Under the pieces are notes generated by a model, which made no database searches, was not told where the DNA came from, and was given only the letters and a program-made list of their open reading frames with translations. DNA of 64,000 nt from Clostridium sp. CAG:411. Its GTDB lineage: Bacteria > Bacillota > Clostridia > Lachnospirales > Lachnospiraceae. This document shows positions 61,901 through 64,000 of this stretch, piece by piece. Each line of letters opens with the position of its first letter. Positions within the stretch are counted from its first letter, which is position 1. Both the position numbers and the translations under genes were made by a program. The stretch lies in the NCBI GenBank assembly GCA_000437275.1, contig FR899730.1, forward strand, positions 31,394 through 95,393. Direction: 5' to 3'.

Positions 61901-64000
61901 TGGTTATTATGTATATCAATGGAAGCAAAGCACAGCAGAATGGGTTGTATTAAATGATGGAAATCCAGTGACAGAGACTTCCTTCGAAATAGGAAATTTA
62001 GCTTCTAATACAGATTACACCTTTTCTGTCAGAGCATATAATGCAGGATGGGAAACAGGAGAGCGCGTTGTTTATGAAAGTCAGGATAAAAAAGTATCTG
62101 TAAAGACCTTAGCATATACACCGGTTACGAAAATATGGAGCAGTCATGAAAATGTAGGAATCCCGTTAAATACTACAGTTACTTTAACTTGCACATATAG
62201 CCCGAACACTGCAAATTATAATAATTTAAAAGCGTCTTTTGCGATAAAGAATAAGGCGATTGCATCTATTGAAGAAATAAAGGAAGTAGAAAAAGGAAAG
62301 TATTCCGTTACGATAAAAGGGCTTGCTTACGGAACTACTGTGTTGACATTTGCAATCAATGATGCATGGGGATTAAAGAAAGAAATTCCAATCGGAGTGT
62401 TGGCAAAGCAGTCACTTCCAGAGGAGTATATCACGGTGACGGGTTCCGCAATAAAAGCGACCATTCATTTTAAAGGATTTGATAATGAAAAGGATTTGCT
62501 ACAGGAAAAGGCGATTACCGGGTATATGATTCGAAGAACAGAATCCATTGAATTTACAGATGTAAAATATATACCAGCGGATGGTTCAAACGAATATCTC
62601 TGGGAGGATACGGACGTCATGCAGGGAAAAAAATATTCGTATACGGTGACTCCTTGCTTGAAAGCGGAGGATGCGTATTTCCTTGGATATGGAAATGGAT
62701 ACCATGGCGTTACCATTCCACAGTCTGTAGAGGCAGAAAAACTTTCCATGGAGAAAGAAATTTATGTAATACCTTTAGGAGAGAAAAAGAAAATTCATGC
62801 GAAAATAGAACCAGCAGAGGCAATGATTGATAGTTTAAATTGGCGTTCCGAGAATGAAGGAGTTGCTACTGTTATACAGTTGCAGAAGGAACAGGCGGTT
62901 TCGGGAACTGATTATGCTACAGTAACAGGTTGTATTACTGGTGTAACAAAAATATATGCAGAATTAAAAGAAAACTCTAAATTACAGACAGCAGCTACGG
63001 TAATCATTACACCTGGAAAGGTAAAAAATGTGAAAAAGGCATCAGATACGGATTCGGTAAGTTTGCTTTGGAATGCGGTAGATAATGCAGATGGGTATTA
63101 TGTATATCGTTGGAACAAGTCAGCACGTTCCTGGGAGTTAGTTGGTGATGTGCAAGAAAATAGTTTTACGGATAAAAAGCTGGAAAGTAGCAAGATGTAT
63201 CAATATAAGGTTTCGGCCTATTATCAATACAATGCCAGTAAGTATGAAGGAACGGTAAGTGAAGAGGTGATTGCAACTACAGAAGCCTTATTGGCAGACG
63301 ATTTTAAGGTAAAAGCAACTGGTTATGAAGGTGTATATGATGGTAAGCTACATCATGCAGTACAAGTTACTGGTACAAAGGAAGGAGATAGTATAAGCTA
63401 TAGCGAAGATGGAAAAGTTTGGGATCGTTATGTGCCAACAGTTAAAAATGTATTGGATAGTAAGGTAATTTATGTATCTATTACAAGAGACGAAAAAAGC
63501 TATTATATGAGTGTTATATGTAGGGTATCTCCGAAATCTATGAAGGATGCACAGTTTCGACTAGAACATACACAATATAATTGGGACGGAAAAGAACATC
63601 GTCCAAAAGTGGTGATGGATGAAAATATTGCTCCAGAAGAGTACCAGGTGACGTATCAGGGCGAATGTAAGAATGTTGGAAAAGGAATCGTCATTGTACA
63701 AGGAAAGGAAAATTATAAAGACAGTTGTATCTTAAATTACCAAATTAAACTGATTCAGGGAAAGACATACATACATTCTGGATATAAGTATAAGATTACA
63801 AGTAAAACTACTGTTAGGATGATGGGGGCGACAAACACACGTAAGACTACCATTCTAGTTCCTAATGTGGTTAATTTAGGTGGCACAAAGTTAAAAGTAA
63901 CAGAAATTGGTGCAGCCGCCTTCAAAAAATATAAAAAACTTACTTCTATTAAAATAGGAAGTAATGTAACAAAGATTGGTGCACAGGCCTTTGCTGGAGA
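58944..64000 (+). CDS. Giant secreted beta-helix/Ig-like/FN3/LRR surface protein, 5' part
   Basis: Open from GTG 58944 (AAGGAGAG eight bases before) to the right edge, 1685 codons without a stop. Signal peptide ~1-31 (cut near IHAA). Beta-helix with pectate-lyase-3 start from ~85 (GSYVRTKGYYADGDNGAACY, LIYMPAGEYKCANTI) to ~670. Then bacterial Ig-like (Big_2) domains at ~787-872 and ~872-958 (WTTSDKKVATVDQNGTITA; WKSSDEEVAKVDQNGVVT), FN3 at ~962-1050 and ~1360-1449 (both with ADGYYVY), another Big_2-like at ~1260-1360, two YDGK/WDGKEH modules at ~1465-1610, and BspA-type leucine-rich repeats from ~1650 (IGAAAFKKYKKLTSIKIGSN). Related to the protein at 53660 but without its W-rich modules. Likely a large adhesin or glycan-active wall protein; anchor not in view. 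Confidence 0.88.
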   Translation, partial: MRQLIERIKICYILGVCVATVLLSGKVIHAAVNQQNTGTEKVAVDKTVSIADTQEYKNMDYSFMKTFQYGSVVKASKEFDTVEDMKKASIKKGSYVRTKGYYADGDNGAACYLIAEKQETGGIKLENGLYANIQPDTYTDNNGEKWVVGNVLQYGAKADGKQEDEVAINNAIKSIGTFTNEKDSTGYECERGLIYMPAGEYKCANTIRLGYSNVNLVGDGADTVLFTDNDYRDKEGYAEFFFEVWGANHTFIANFQIEAREVDLYHYMRQFVVLYSEQVYLYQVNLLIPQSTYSSYYFEDKQYSNFCCYTGNKFVTVDGCKMEQMSGTYRGANVGVLDIWSGGEENITIMNCDFYGNARDEQFGFFSKDDENASVKHINFINNTIHSVQLKYPDIIGTRTMCFSVAYADSKNVENIRIAGNHFICETDSKFMTFGTVKNCVVENNIIEVKCTYQTWSMVFDSSNENAEDILIQKNQFFLTSDYGIGKGNLTGGNLTLKENRIFSDVELAFGILGPEIHGNEIIFLKNMSKLASNANCTDNKIYLYKGLGNIGTNKRQIVNYGGDNTASYNFSGNEIYDYERVDKLVVFQSLIMLDGDLKTLNVTNNKYYMPNSRFLSSEYSESIPYKDTKGTYYKNSIFRKKSGSYGKINVLNNTFQMVELEKSDSTFTYSGNQCLAPEADLTEQLCSTVKILKDGEEVTNITATEDSVDLSAETFVVVKQDSDGNVIEEKKVSGKKIRWYTSVEKIATVSTSGKVTRKLYGDVAVYAVPLDGSGVYGKCVLHFARQKADSIAFAQKKIELQSGLKYYMEYTVLPKGATQELIWTTSDKKVATVDQNGTITAISEGNATVEGTSVENPELKARINVKVSKVTVKKISLNETVLDVDYSKIGTTKRLKVSKYIPENATNQGIKQWKSSDEEVAKVDQNGVVTFVGGGKATISAYSMDMSCAGTCKIYVHLPAVSNLKVKEYTDDRVVLNWDETKKADGYYVYQWKQSTAEWVVLNDGNPVTETSFEIGNLASNTDYTFSVRAYNAGWETGERVVYESQDKKVSVKTLAYTPVTKIWSSHENVGIPLNTTVTLTCTYSPNTANYNNLKASFAIKNKAIASIEEIKEVEKGKYSVTIKGLAYGTTVLTFAINDAWGLKKEIPIGVLAKQSLPEEYITVTGSAIKATIHFKGFDNEKDLLQEKAITGYMIRRTESIEFTDVKYIPADGSNEYLWEDTDVMQGKKYSYTVTPCLKAEDAYFLGYGNGYHGVTIPQSVEAEKLSMEKEIYVIPLGEKKKIHAKIEPAEAMIDSLNWRSENEGVATVIQLQKEQAVSGTDYATVTGCITGVTKIYAELKENSKLQTAATVIITPGKVKNVKKASDTDSVSLLWNAVDNADGYYVYRWNKSARSWELVGDVQENSFTDKKLESSKMYQYKVSAYYQYNASKYEGTVSEEVIATTEALLADDFKVKATGYEGVYDGKLHHAVQVTGTKEGDSISYSEDGKVWDRYVPTVKNVLDSKVIYVSITRDEKSYYMSVICRVSPKSMKDAQFRLEHTQYNWDGKEHRPKVVMDENIAPEEYQVTYQGECKNVGKGIVIVQGKENYKDSCILNYQIKLIQGKTYIHSGYKYKITSKTTVRMMGATNTRKTTILVPNVVNLGGTKLKVTEIGAAAFKKYKKLTSIKIGSNVTKIGAQAFAG

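Noticed and set aside
1..64000. rRNA, tRNA, CRISPR arrays, insertion sequences, integrases and phage genes
   Set aside because: Looked for along both strands by characteristic motifs and protein content; none seen. No stretch over 300 bases lacks a gene.

Overview
The window looks like chromosomal DNA from a low-GC, spore-forming member of the Clostridia, most plausibly Lachnospiraceae. The support is a division and cell-wall cluster running directly into spoIIGA-sigE-sigG, AT-rich codon use, AGGAGG-type ribosome binding sites, and secreted proteins built from beta-helix, Ig-like and BspA-type repeat modules. The family assignment is inference; no rRNA or tRNA gene is present to anchor it.

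Region 1 (1-9653) is core genome: the end of a class B penicillin-binding protein, mraY, murD, ftsW, ftsQ, ftsZ (own promoter, strong terminator), then the sporulation genes spoIIGA (protease), sigE (pro-sigma factor) and sigG. murG is not in its common place between ftsW and ftsQ. The sigG start codon is locked in a perfect 9-bp inverted repeat with its ribosome binding site in the loop.

Region 2 (9654-23431) starts with a priming sugar-phosphate transferase for exopolysaccharide and a small Cys-rich protein. A lasso-peptide cluster follows. An ABC exporter, a membrane-free histidine kinase and a response regulator lie on the minus strand. Divergent from them, on the plus strand, are a lasso cyclase (asparagine synthetase-like), an HprK-like peptide kinase, a 59-residue precursor not called by ordinary length cut-offs, a PqqD-like recognition protein (B1) and a transglutaminase-like leader peptidase (B2). 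The divergent promoters overlap at their -35 boxes. A membrane-anchored surface protein, a Wzz/CpsC-like protein and a CpsD-like ATPase with a damaged Walker A motif come next, then a nucleotidyltransferase of the kind seen with phosphorylated lasso peptides.

Region 3 (23444-53400) is a very large exopolysaccharide or cell-wall glycan locus, all on the plus strand: two GT4-type or DUF1972-type and branching transferases, a Wzy-like polymerase candidate, a Wzx-like flippase, seven GT2 domains, two GT-D (DUF1792) domains (one as a separate gene, one fused to a GT2), three O-acyltransferases, two pyruvyltransferase-family proteins with an FrhB-like iron-sulfur partner, a GtrB-like polyprenyl-phosphate transferase and five large GT-C-like membrane proteins, three of them close paralogues.

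Region 4 (53401-64000) holds a cyclic di-GMP-I (GEMM) riboswitch with an intrinsic terminator in front of a secreted beta-helix protein, a GT4 enzyme, another acyltransferase, an acyltransferase remnant, and a second, much larger beta-helix/Ig-like/FN3/leucine-rich surface protein that is open at the window end. Together regions 2-4 look like a surface-glycan and surface-protein island in which secretion of the beta-helix protein is tied to the sessile/motile signal c-di-GMP, with a lasso-peptide system embedded at its upstream edge.
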